64,000 bases of DNA from Iris pallida (lineage: Eukaryota > Streptophyta > Magnoliopsida > Asparagales > Iridaceae). Positions within the stretch are counted from its first letter, which is position 1, and each line of letters begins with the position of its first letter. The DNA is taken from positions 255,667-319,666 of the forward strand of contig JANAVB010004105.1 in NCBI GenBank assembly GCA_029216955.1, written 5' to 3'. A program made the position numbers and the translations under genes. A model generated the notes under the pieces. The model ran no database searches. It was given only the letters and a program-made list of their open reading frames with translations, and was not told where the DNA came from. Positions 13,070-23,482 of this stretch are shown here, in pieces.

Positions 13070-13610
13070 TCCAACTTGTCTTCAAATCTATTACACAGAT
13101 CCTAGTATATCCTCAAGAATCTGATTCACCCTCTAATTCTTTCCATTAGTCTGAGGTATGCTGAGTTGAATTGCAACCGTGTTTCCATTGTCGATTGTAG
13201 ACTTCTACAAGAATGCACTACAAATCGCCTATCTCGATCTAATATAATGGAAATGGCACTCTATGTAGGCAAAAAATTTCATCCAAATATAGTGGGCTAA
13301 CCAATCGACGCTCTATGAAACTTTGATCATGATGAAAGGTGCCGACTTAGACAATCGATCCACGATGACCCAAATTACATCATTTCCTCAATGCTTCTTC
13401 GGCAAGCCCACTATAAAGTCTGTCAACATGTGATTCCAATTCCACTATGGAATAGCGAGGTTCTGCATCTTTCAGCTAGGGCTCTGGTGCTCCGTCTTCA
13501 CTTGTTGACAAGGCAAACGTCGTAAGGCAAAGAGGGCTACATCTTTTTTCATACCATGCCACCAAAAGGTCGTACACAAATCCTGATACACTTTTGTATT
13601 TTGTGGGTGT
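13070..13610 (-). pseudogene. Ty3/gypsy integrase relic (minus strand)
   Basis: Translated on the minus strand this reads through recognisable integrase blocks in order: YQDLCTTFWWHGMKKDVALF (13590-13530), a zinc-finger remnant CQQVK, NLAIP.WNWNHM..DFIVGLPKK, VIWVIVDRLSKSAPFI, and near the left end RVNQILEDIL (13100-13125). These match the chromovirus-type integrase of element A (25650-26190). At least four stop codons and one frame change interrupt it, and the catalytic region is damaged: the usual PHTDGQ block reads PQTNGK. No protease, RT or LTR edges of the same element are visible nearby, so it is a fragment of an old copy. Confidence 0.8.
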
Positions 13611-13878
13611 AATCTGCTCTGCATCTACGAATAAGATAGATTATGGCTCGAGTCGTTCCTTTGAAATTGGTTTCAGGTAGTGGCACGGTATGACTTCCAA
13701 GTAATTTCAGCTAGTTGGATTCTGGTATACGAGTTAACGAATTGGTGCAATGTTACAAAGGATTTGTTCCAGTAATCTATTCGATCGGGGCACATGGGCT
13801 TTGCTTCAGGTGGGTGGCTTCAATGACTCATGTTTGTCTTGCCTTCACACTTAATAAAATGGAAATCGCTACACACTA

Positions 13879-14561
13879 TGTCACGACCCGCTCCCGAATA
13901 ATCGGGTACAAATCGAGTCTTGTCCGGCCTACGATGTCGTTGACAGTGGTAGTCAGCCATATAGTCTAATCATCATCTAATAATCCCTACTCATCACAGC
14001 GACTATCACGAATATACTACTATTATCCATCACAGTTCACTATATATGCAGTTATTACAGCCTTTTACATGAATGTTTGGGTACAAAACTAGTAAAGAAT
14101 AAAGGCTATCTAAGTATGCAATATCCTCAATCAATACAACATATCAAATCCTATACAAGCATCTAAAGGCAAGGAATATAATCCTGTTCAGCATTCGGAG
14201 TGAGCTCCACTACTAGGTCTCCCTACTGATTATAGCCCTCTAAATGAGCAGTCTCACCTGTAGTCAACGATCCTTTAGGAAACAGATCAAAGTACATAGT
14301 AGCTCAACCAATCACAACAGAGTATCAATGGAAGTAAAACATGAACTATAATAAATATAGGAATAACTAACATATGCACTAGCTACATGAATCATGCACA
14401 AGAACATCGTCAAGCATGTTGGGCTATCAAGTCAAGAGTATAGAGTAATAGTATGCTAGCAGGCATGTATAGGTGTAAGGCATACCATGTACGCTCCACT
14501 AACAAGAATAAGGTATATAAAAACGATATGATATCAGTCATGTCTAATGTAAGGCATATCG
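13879..14561 (-). mobile_element. LTR 'H', left part (minus strand)
   Basis: Starts TGTCACGACCCG at 13879 (minus-strand LTR end), with hairpin CCCGAATAATCGGG at 13893-13906. The terminal sequence is the reverse complement of LTR G's end, so G and H belong to one family in opposite orientation. It is cut at 14561, where a second LTR end (TGTCATGACCTGC) begins. The segment 14400-14560 resembles 31320-31420, which may be its continuation or a sister copy. Confidence 0.65.
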
Positions 14562-15117
14562 TGTCATGACCTGCTTCCGCTTTTTGGGATACGAGTGCGT
14601 GTCCAAGCCAGCCTACGCCAGAGTGTCGACGGTAGAACGATGTCAAGGCCATGATGCTAAAATCACATAAAATAATAACTTTATGCTCATTCACAATAAC
14701 TAAATTAAACTTACCATATTCACAAGTTTTACATTTGAAGAAAATATAAACTCTTACAAATATTGAAAAATGTCTACAACATATCTGTTTAGCTAATCTC
14801 TAGGTTTGGCCCTGCAAATGTTGGTTTCTGGAATGAGTACAATTCATTAAGTGCAGTTCCAATATATGATAACGACTATAAAACAGAGGTTAGCCATAAA
14901 ATACATGATGAAATAATCAGGATAATGGTAAAAAGAGACATGAGAAAAGTAGACAGGGAACTACATGACTACAGTAAATGAGTAAACCAAAGGAATTACT
15001 ATCTATGTGTTTGATGTACCTTTTCGATATGTGATTGGTCTAGGGATAGTTACACCACGATGTCTACGATGTCTAAATAGCAATAAAATAAAGCATTGTC
15101 TATGATATCTATATTGC

Positions 15118-15330
15118 ATGAAATAAAGCACTGTCTATGATGTCTACATTGTATTGAAATAAAATATGGTCTACGATGTCTACATTGTATTGAAATAAAA
15201 CACTGTCTACGTTGTCCGCATTGTATTGAAATAAAACACTATCTACGATGTCTACATTGTATTGAAATAAAATACTGTCTATGATGTCTACATTGCATTG
15301 AAATAAAACACTATCTACGATATCTATAAT
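15118..15330. repeat. 36-bp tandem array in LTR I
   Basis: The word attgaaata recurs at 15153, 15189, 15225, 15261 and 15297, exactly 36 bp apart, with a weaker unit to each side. Units differ by a few bases and are head to tail with no spacers. On the minus strand they encode a 12-residue repeat (VDIVDSVLFQYN), which stays open only because the unit is a multiple of three. Confidence 0.85.
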
Positions 15331-17019
15331 GTCTACGGTTAGATCACACATCTTCTTGGTACTTCCCCTTCCCGACACTACCGGTAAGAAACATGACAAA
15401 ATATGAAAGAAAGACAAGATATGGTATCCGTGTGACGAGCATATCGAGAATCAAATATTAAATGACTAACAATGAACTATAGTAATTAACAATATCGAAA
15501 ACAAACAACAAATGTACTCGCCTGGGGTCCTTTGCTGGTGAAATCGATAATACCAACTACTCAGTGTGCCACACAAAGTCAAACTCGCACAACAGTCTCC
15601 AGATGCTAAAACGAACATCACCAATACGTTTGGCCAAAAAGAAATATCTAAAAATGTCTACCCAAAAGTCCAATTATGGACACAGGAGCAAAATCGCAAT
15701 TTTGGATCAAAACGATATCTGTCGTTGGATCCGCTTTGCACCGAAAAGTGTGCTAGTATCTACGGTCTTAAAAGTCGTTAAACTATATGTCTAAGGGTCC
15801 GGTTTGATGATAAGAATCTAACCATATGTCCAAAGTTGGATTCCGGTGGGTCATGCATAATTTTGTCCGTTTGATCGGATCGCGGGCCCGTCAAAATAGT
15901 GTTCCGATCGACCTTCTCAGAATCGGACCAAACTTGGCATACAGGACCAGAAAAATGATGTGGTCCTATTGGCACAAGTTTCTTCTAGAGATGACGAACG
16001 TGCACGATATTATGGGCTAGTTTGCAAAAGGGCCGATATGGGGTATCTCGACCGATACGCCTCGATTTCGTCGCGCACGTACTACAAAATCGAGTCGTTG
16101 ATTCCCACTCGTCGACAACATCCATACGTGTCTTTCGATGCTCATGAGTTATGACCATGCCTTCTGGTTTGTCAGGACGCACGACGTATCAAAATTTTTT
16201 CTAAATTTTTTAATGTTTTAAGCGTTGTTTTTGTCGATCTTTGAAACTGTTTTTACAACTATTTAGTAGACAAAAATCAAAACCAACATGGGTATTTTAA
16301 TCATGTATATGTTGTCTATAATTCTATTCAAATAGATTTTCAAATCAGTCAAAGAATTGGCTAGAAATCCTCTTCCAAGATGGGGTTCCAGCTAGGATTT
16401 TATGTTCGAGTTTGACCAGTTTTTCGGGATTTTTGAGGAAATATTTCGGATGATCTATCGCGTTAAAGTTAATTCGACTTGAAAGGAATTGAAGGGGACA
16501 GGTTAGCTGCATAACCGTAGAATCGATTCTGAAAACCATTGAGTGAGGTGGCCAGAAACTCGCGACGAACAGGGTGTTCAGGACCGCTATTGCTGTTGTG
16601 CGCTATTGCTGCTGCGTGCGGCTCTGTCCCTTTCAGTGGCCACGCGTACGCGGTGGTACCCCGCCCAACGGCCTGGGGCGCGCACGTAGGATGCCTGATG
16701 GTTGACGACGGTGGCCCGGGGGTGGCGCAGTTGACAGCGCCATGCGACGACGTGTGTTGTGAGGATGGCGAGACTCGGGAAGGATTTAGATTTCGAGAGT
16801 TTTTTCCTAAACTCAATCGCACCTATGTATCTGATGTTTGGATGTCCTAGAATCTAATCAGGGTTAGGAGAGGAGGATTTGAATAATTCAAATCTTGTTT
16901 GGAGATTTTTCTGCGTGACTTGGGTTTGACTGTTCCCAAGCTGGCTAGGGATCGGAAGAAACATGGTTTGTCAACTCATGAGATTTTCAATCTCACGAGT
17001 TATATAATAACTCTAGAAA

Positions 17020-17020
<1 letters not shown>

Positions 17021-17084
<64 letters not shown>
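17021..17084. repeat. (TA)32 microsatellite
   Basis: Pure TA run close to the left edge of element A. Confidence 0.95.
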
Positions 17085-17085
<1 letters not shown>

Positions 17086-17230
17086 TGTCATATATACTTA
17101 TATGTATATACGATATTAACTAGATATAAATGCACATATATCTCTACTTACCTCTTTATTTAAATAAATAAAAATTTGCTAAGATAAAAAAGAAGAAAAG
17201 TTAAAAGAACAATCATCCAACATAAGTATT

Positions 17231-18688
17231 CTTGGTTGAATTAAGATCCATTCCTCGTTATGGAATGTCTTCTTCGGAACCAAGTCCCATATTCAGCGGG
17301 TTGCGCCTCAAGGATTGACTCTGCGGCTGATTCGGGAGAGACCTCCCGTTGCTCTGCTTTTCATACCACTTGCGTTGGTTTTGGCTTTATTTTCTGAATG
17401 CATTTTCATGGATGTTTTCGATGGTTTTTATGGCTTGCATTTCGAACTCGCATTTTCTATCGAACTTCTTGAATAATGCAGTGTTCTAATCGTTTGCTTG
17501 TGCGATTTCAGGTAATCGCATAGGCGACGTCTAGCGCGACCAACAAGTTCTCTCGCCTGAAGTAAACTCAAGGTGAGTGGCTGACCTTTCCCTTCTCGAC
17601 CCCTTCTTAGGTCAATCATTAATGTTGTTGCGAATGAAAGAATAAATGTAAGGCACGAACATGAATGAATGAGCAAGTTTTCAAAGAAAAATATAGGCTA
17701 TGTCTTAATAACTAAAAACATGTCTTTGTACGGTCACGGACAACTTGTCGACAAGGTGAGCGTTTCCCCGCACGGCAATCCGAGGCCACGGGACCATTGG
17801 GCTGAAAAAGGAAACAAGTAATTAGCTGTGCTGGGCACAGGTTAGGCGAGAACTTGTAGTGGGGCTCGCTACTCGCGCTGAAAGGACCCCGTCTAACAAA
17901 AGCTAGAGGAGTCCACGATGGCTCTGGGAGCTAGTGACCAACCACACGAAATATTGCACTTGGTATGAAAATGATAACAATTGAAAGGGAAGAACATGGT
18001 AAGTTTCATAAGGCGCGGCGCGGTCCGCCGTGGGTAAGTTCTAATATATTTTACATTATGCTTGTCATATGCTTGTTGAAATTTATTAGGATGGTTAGAA
18101 ACATTCATGAACTAAGTCATATAAACTCTTCAACCAAATGAGAGCTTGGAACTTAAATAGCCATGCACCAGTACAAAGTGTAATGTACTGATCCTCGCTC
18201 TCCACACAGGTACCCCGAACCACGAAGGGCGTGCCACTTAAAGCTCAAGGCGGCGCAAACACTTTTGAAGTCTAGTCCGTGTGTTAAAGGCTTATTTCTG
18301 GATTCCTTTTGAAGAAGACCCCGCACTCAGTCCAAAAGAAGATGACGACTCGACTCCCCTCGATAGCAGGTGGAAAGTGTTATATTTTGCTTGTAAAAAG
18401 GGATGTAATGTATGGAACAACTATCTCATCGGCGTTCGTTTTGTAAGTCGAGTCATGTTGTAGCCCGCACGGCAATGATTGTAAAGAAGTCTATGTAAAT
18501 AAAGTTTTATTATTATCAATGAAAAGTCTATTTCTATTTCAAATGTGTCAATCAATTTCTCTATGTACTCTAACTTGATGTTGTGTTTCGGATGACCTTA
18601 TGACTATGCCTTGTGCGATCGCAACATAGGTTCGCACGACATCACGCCCGGGGGACGACTATCGATTCTACGGAATCGGGGCGTGACA
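17231..18688 (+). mobile_element. Element A 5' LTR, 5'-truncated
   Basis: Aligns base for base with 27064-28518, ending ...GGGGCGTGACA followed after three bases by the primer site. The first 126 bp of the right LTR (26938-27063, starting TGTAGTACCCCG) have no counterpart here; similarity starts abruptly at GGTTGAATTAAG (17231). A hairpin CGATTC-TACG-GAATCG lies at 18663-18678. AATAAA at 18498 is a plausible polyadenylation signal. The 60-80-codon ORFs inside recur in the other LTR simply because the LTRs are copies. Confidence 0.85.
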
Positions 18689-18691
18689 TAA

Positions 18692-18703
18692 TGGTATCAG
18701 AGC
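18692..18703 (+). other. Primer binding site of element A (tRNA-iMet)
   Basis: TGGTATCAGAGC, the standard complement to the 3' end of plant initiator tRNA-Met, three bases after the LTR end. Confidence 0.9.
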
Positions 18704-18779
18704 ATGGCTTTACATCCTTTGACCTCGTATCGATGAGATAAGTTATTCCATACAATGAGTCTGTAATAATTTGTGACTG

Positions 18780-19982
18780 ATGCGTTGCCTTCGTATTACA
18801 GAGGTGCCGGAATCCACGGCCGGGCAAGAGCAGAGCGCTTCTAGTGGCTCTAGTAGTTCGCGTCGTTCGCGGGCCGGACCTTCTAACGATACCATCGAAA
18901 GGATACTGTGTGTGATGGAGGCACAGCGGAACCAGTCCGAGAACCGACATCAACAGACAGAGGAACGACAGGCCCAGTTCGAAGCTCGCTTCAACGCACA
19001 GGCTAAACTTCAACAAAAGCAGCTGGATACCCTGCAGCAGATCATCCAAACAATCGTGGCCAACGAAAATTCTGCGACTGCGCCTGCCGTCACCACGCCT
19101 ACTGTCACCGTGCCGGCGGTCCAACCCATGAAAGTCGACACGGAGGAGCCCGAACGTCAACCTACGGCACCAAAAAAGTACAACTTTGAAGTGTCAGAAT
19201 TCAAGAAAGTGTGCCGTACTTCCTTCAGCGGCACCGAAGGCCCTTCTATGGCGATCGACTGGTTGGAAGAGCTGGAAGATCACTTCGAGCTCCTCGGCAT
19301 TGAAGAATCAAAGCAAGTCGCCTGTGCACAACTTCAACTACGGTTGAACGTGCACGACTGGTGGGCCGTACACAAGTGAGCAATCCGACGCGACAACAAC
19401 ACAGCGCCGATCTTTTGGGCCACGTTCCGCACGGCTTTTGAAGTCGAGTACCTTCCGTCAGCCGTTCTTCAAGTGAAGAAAAATGAGTTCATGCAATTGA
19501 AGCAAGAGAATCGGATAGTAGAACAGTATGCCGCAGAATTCAACAAGTTGTCCAAGTTTGCTAGTACGTTTCTGCCTACAGAGGAGTACCGTGTGCGTCG
19601 GTTCGAAGTGGGTCTGCGACACTCTATCGGTGCGTATGTTGGGGTCCCGGAGTACAAGACCACGGGCGAGGCTCTGAATCACGCTCTCCGTCTTGAGAGC
19701 CTGCATCCTTCCGGTGCCGACGACGTTGTGTGCCACTCCAATCACAAACGTCCTAGCTATACGGGAGGCAACAACTACGCGTCAAAGCGTCCAAATAACG
19801 ACGACTACAAGGGTCAAAAAACGATACCTCAGTGCACCAATTGCAGGCGAGTTGGACACCATGCCAACCACTGTTTTTCCTACAATATTGAATATTTCGC
19901 TTGCGGAAAGAAGGGTCACAGGGCTCAAAACTGCCCAAGCTTTCGTCAGACTCGTAACGCCCCAACACAACAAAACCGTTAA
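18780..19982 (+). pseudogene. gag: Element A gag (capsid-nucleocapsid), one internal stop
   Basis: One frame of about 400 codons, broken by TGA at 19377. Residues 35-100 form a glutamine-rich, probably coiled region. From about residue 135 comes the retrotransposon Gag domain (SFSGTEGPSMAIDWLEELED ... ALNHALRLE). Near the C terminus there are two zinc knuckles: CTNCRRVGHHANHC is intact, while the second reads YFACGKKGHRAQNC, its first cysteine changed to tyrosine. Gag packages the RNA into virus-like particles in the cytoplasm. The frame continues through TAA at 19980 into protease, so gag and pol were originally one polyprotein. The true start is uncertain: an acceptor-like pyrimidine run and 'cag' sit at about 18785-18800. 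Confidence 0.9.
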
Positions 19983-20081
19983 GAGAATCGAGGACAGGCG
20001 CCCCGACCTCCTCCGTCCACTCAACCCGCACCGTAAAATGGCCAAGACCGTCGCCCCAACACTCAGGACCGCGTCAACGCC

Positions 20082-21026
20082 ATGACTCGAGACGAAGCGC
20101 TAGCATCAGATACAGTAGTGTCAGGTATACTAAATTTCAATAATGTGCCTGCTCGTGTGTTATTTGATTCAGGTGCTTCGCATAGTTTTATGTCGACGGA
20201 CTTTGTCGTCGGGCACAAATTTCCTATAATATCATTAGATCTCGACCTTAGCGTAAGTACACCTTCGGGCACACCACTACTCACAAATTTAGCTTGTGGC
20301 GACGGGATCATCTGTATTAGGGGTAAGAAGATCGGTCTTGATGTGATAGTCCTAGACATGAAGGACTTCGATATCATACTGGGTATGGATTGGCTCGGTC
20401 CTTGTAACGCCACTATCGATTGCGCAGGAAAGAAGGTCACCTTCCGCATACCTGGAGTGCCTGAATTCTGCTATTTGTGTGGTGAAGCACCGCCTGCCTG
20501 TATGGTGATCTCGGTTATTTCTGCTCGGAAGCTGCTTCATTCTGGGTGTGAAGGCTACTTAGCGTCCGTTCGTGACATGAGACATGATGGTACAAACGCG
20601 GGCCAGACTGACATTGTGACAGAATTCCCAGACGTGTTCCCGGACGAGCTACCCGACATGCCGCCCGATCGAGAAATAGAGTCCACCATCGACACATTCG
20701 CCGACACCCGGCCGATCTCGAAAGCTCCGTATAGAATGGCCCCTGTAGAATTGAAAGAACTAAAGGCACAACTACAGGAATTACTCGATAGAGGGTTTAT
20801 CCGTCAGAGTGTCTCGCCGTGGGGTACGCCCGTACTATTTGTGAAGAAGAAGGACGGATCGATGCGGCTCTACATCGACTATCAAGAATTGAATAAAGCC
20901 ACTGTCCGGAACAAATACCCCCGGTCCCGTATCGACGACTTGTTCGACCAGCTCCAAGGTGGAACGGTGTTTTCGAAGATTGATCTGCCTTCCGTACTCG
21001 TTATGGCCACTACGAGTTCTTTGTAA
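20082..21026 (+). pseudogene. pol: Element A protease and N-terminal reverse transcriptase
   Basis: The first third is the aspartic protease: active site FDSGASHS (Asp at 20166) and the second conserved block [10 protein letters not shown] linker ([14 protein letters not shown]) leads into RT with [34 protein letters not shown] and FSKIDL. RT then breaks: after KIDL about 50 bases coding for the conserved RSGYHQ segment are missing, and the frame shifts. The next block, [15 protein letters not shown], is in the other frame. The deletion removes part of the RT palm domain, so this copy cannot reverse transcribe. The frame is the same as gag. Confidence 0.9.
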
Positions 21027-22046
21027 TACCGTTCGGTCTGAAAATGCCCCTGCCGTCTTCATGGATCTAATGAATCGAGTGTTCTGTCCGTTTGTTGACA
21101 AATTCGTAGTAGTCTTCATTGACGACATCCTCGTCTACTCGAAGGATCGAGCGCAATATGCAGAGAATCTGCGGACGGTACTCCAAACCCTTCGAGAGAA
21201 TCAGTTGTATACGAAGATGAGCAAGTGCGAATTCTGGCTGAACAGCGTCTCATTCCTTGGGCACATCATTTCTGCCGCGGGCATCGCATTCGATCCAAAG
21301 AAAGTTGAGGCAGTCGCTGATTGGAGATGGCCCCCATCAGTTATCGAAATTCGAAGCTTCCTAGGCTTGGCGTGATACTACTAACGCTTCGTGAAGGACT
21401 TCGCGAAGATTGTATCGCCGTTGACTCGCCTCACCCAGAAAGGAGTCGCGTTCGAGTGGTCAGACGACTGTGAAGCTTCCTTCCAAGAGCTCAAACAATG
21501 GCTCATTTTGGCCCCGATACTTGCACTTCCTGAAGGGACGGAGGGTTTTCAAATATTCAGCGATGCTTCTGGCTAGGGCTTGGGATGTGTGCTCATGCAG
21601 CGGGATAAGGTGATATATTTTGCTTCCCGACAGTTGAAGCCGCACGAGAAAAACTACCCCACGCACGACCTAGAATTAGCGGCAATTGTATTTTCGTTGA
21701 AGCTGTGGCGTCACTATCTCTATGGTATGGCGTGCAGGATTTATACGAACCACAAAGGCCTCAAGTATCTCTTCACCCAGAAGGAACTAAATTTACGGCA
21801 GAGGCGATGGCTCGAGCTGATCAAAGACTATGACTTATCAATCAACTACACGCCGGGCAAGGGAAATGTGGTAGCGGATGCGCTGAGCCGAAAGTACTTA
21901 GCTTCGTTATACATCAACGATCGACTGCTGCGTGACTTGGAAGGAATGGGTATCAAACTCCGAGTTCGTTTCAGAGACGTGAAACTGTCGCAACTGCGGG
22001 TAGAACCGAGCCTACTGGAGAGGATCAAGTCTTCTCAGAAGGGCGA
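20990..22046 (+). pseudogene. pol: Element A C-terminal RT and RNase H
   Basis: Continues pol in the shifted frame up to the solo LTR. RT motifs: [13 protein letters not shown], catalytic FIDD (21115-21126), and [11 protein letters not shown] in the thumb. A TGA at 21373 and TAA at 21382 separate RT from the connection domain. RNase H follows with FSDASG (first catalytic Asp), then a TAG at 21574, then [20 protein letters not shown] and a well-kept C-terminal block ending [11 protein letters not shown]. RNase H removes the RNA template during reverse transcription. The frame stops where the solo LTR was inserted; integrase resumes in the same frame at 25490 once the insert and one copy of the duplication are discounted. 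Confidence 0.9.
22042..22046. repeat. Target-site duplication GGCGA (left)
   Basis: Identical to 25485-25489 on the other side of the solo LTR. Confidence 0.9.
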
Positions 22047-22547
22047 TGTAAGCCCCTGATTTTCAAATTCATTTTAATTAGTGCTAATTAATTTTTAATG
22101 TCATTTATAGCCTTAAAATATTTATTATGATTTTTAGGAAATTTTCTAGAATTTTTTAAATGATTTTTAAATGAGTTTTAAATACAAAAATACCATTTTG
22201 CAATTTCCTAAAATGTTTTAATTAACTTTTGCAAATATTAGAAATGTTTAAAATAGGTTTTTTGCAATTTAATAAATTGTTTTAATATCACTTTGTAATT
22301 TCTCAAATTGTTATTATGTCAGTTTGTAAATTAGTGAAATGTTTTTATTACTTTTTGCAATTTCCTATTTGCATTAGGCAGGGGAGGGACCTAACTGTAA
22401 TTTCCTAAAATCTAGGGTTTAATCTGTAATTTACCAAACACCCCCCCGACCAGTCACCCTCTCTCTCCTCTGACTCGACGCTGCCCCGACGACCGACCTA
22501 CGCTGCCCCCCCGCCTTTCCCGGCTGCCCCCACCGCCATCGAACCCC

Positions 22548-22554
22548 TATAAAG
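22548..22554 (+). promoter_or_regulatory. TATA box of solo LTR 1
   Basis: TATAAAG in a GC-rich context, about 25 bp upstream of an AAACCCTAACCCTAA telobox (22576-22590). This suggests transcription would start near 22575-22585. Confidence 0.55.
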
Positions 22555-23103
22555 GATCCCCTCACCCCCCTGAACCAAACCCTAACCCTAAAACTCCCCC
22601 ACGACCGACGGCGACCCCCTTTCTTCCCCGACGAACCCCAAACCCTAGCTCTACTCCGGCGACCCCCGTTCAACCACCACCGCTCGACGTCATCGTCCCC
22701 AACCACCACCATCAGGACCGCCTCGTCGAGCCGCGTCCAGCGCCACCACTCCGTCGCGACCACATCGCCTCAGCCGCCGTCGAGCACTCTCGAATCCCCC
22801 CTGTGAAGTCGGACACGAAGGTAGCAGTTACGAGACTGTGTCGTACGTGTCTCGTACACGTATATATTGTTCGCCGTGTCCTGGCGAACATTTTTGTGTA
22901 ACTGGACACGAGAGAATCGAACCGTGCGTGTCATGCTAGGCGTAGACACGTAGATACCTGTGTCCTGAACTGTCTGGACACAGGACTGTGTTTTATATTT
23001 TTTTTTTATTTATTAATATCACCTAATCAGAAATAAAATAAACCCTAACCCTATTCCTAACAAAGCGGGCTGCTGGCCCACTGGCCAGCGCACTGTGACT
23101 AAA

Positions 23104-23125
23104 CCCCCCCCCCCCCCCCCCCCCC
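23104..23125. repeat. 22-base poly-C run
   Basis: Uninterrupted C22 in solo LTR 1, with other C runs nearby (23147-23152). The G-rich strand could form quadruplexes. Its length may be unreliable in an assembly. Confidence 0.8.
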
Positions 23126-23196
23126 GCGCTGGGCTGAGTTCGAGCCCCCCCCTTTACAGTTTCCTTTTTCTTTTCTTTTTCTTTTTCTTTTTCAGT

Positions 23197-23482
23197 TTTA
23201 TATATATATTTATATATATATGTATATATATATATTAGTATATATATATATGTATATATACTGTATTTTAGCAGTATTTTATATATGTATATATTTTTAT
23301 GCTTAATAAAATCTTATATATTTATTTGTATTTATATACATATATGTATATATGTATATATCTTCATATGTATATATATATTTATACTATGTATATATAT
23401 ATATATATATATACAATATTAGTATATGTATATATATGTACTTTATAATTAAGTATTTTCCTTATATATATATATATATATA
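23197..23482. repeat. AT-rich interrupted (TA)n region
   Basis: Degenerate tatatgtatata repeats over about 285 bp in solo LTR 1. Confidence 0.85.

Larger units (their letters stand above)
14562..17230 (-). mobile_element. LTR 'I', minus strand, cut by element A
   Basis: Begins TGTCATGACCTGC at 14562. Its edge resembles the LTR end of element B ('actcgtatcc...'), and its body (about 15590-15900) resembles LTR F. It has a GC-rich block (16540-16770) and a (TA)n tract (17021-17084). Element A's left LTR starts at 17231. The sequence on A's other side (28519 on) resembles the minus-strand start of F-type LTRs, so A probably inserted into this LTR. ORFs near 16469-16850 lie in the GC block and have no recognisable domain. 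Confidence 0.5.

Noticed and set aside
15118..15330. CRISPR-like array of 36-bp repeats
   Set aside because: The units are head to tail with no unique spacers, lie inside a plant LTR and vary between units; it is an ordinary minisatellite.
16539..16850. 103-codon ORF with a hydrophobic start that looks like a signal peptide
   Set aside because: It sits in the GC-rich block of LTR I with an equally long ORF on the opposite strand and no homologue I recognise.
17428..18463. Three ORFs of 60-82 codons that recur at 27257-28293 with few changes
   Set aside because: Their conservation is explained by the two LTRs being copies of one sequence. No start context, motif or constraint suggests a gene.
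22574..22592. Telomere-like repeats (AAACCCTAACCCTAA), also near 23040
   Set aside because: Only two units each; too short for an interstitial telomere. Better read as teloboxes.
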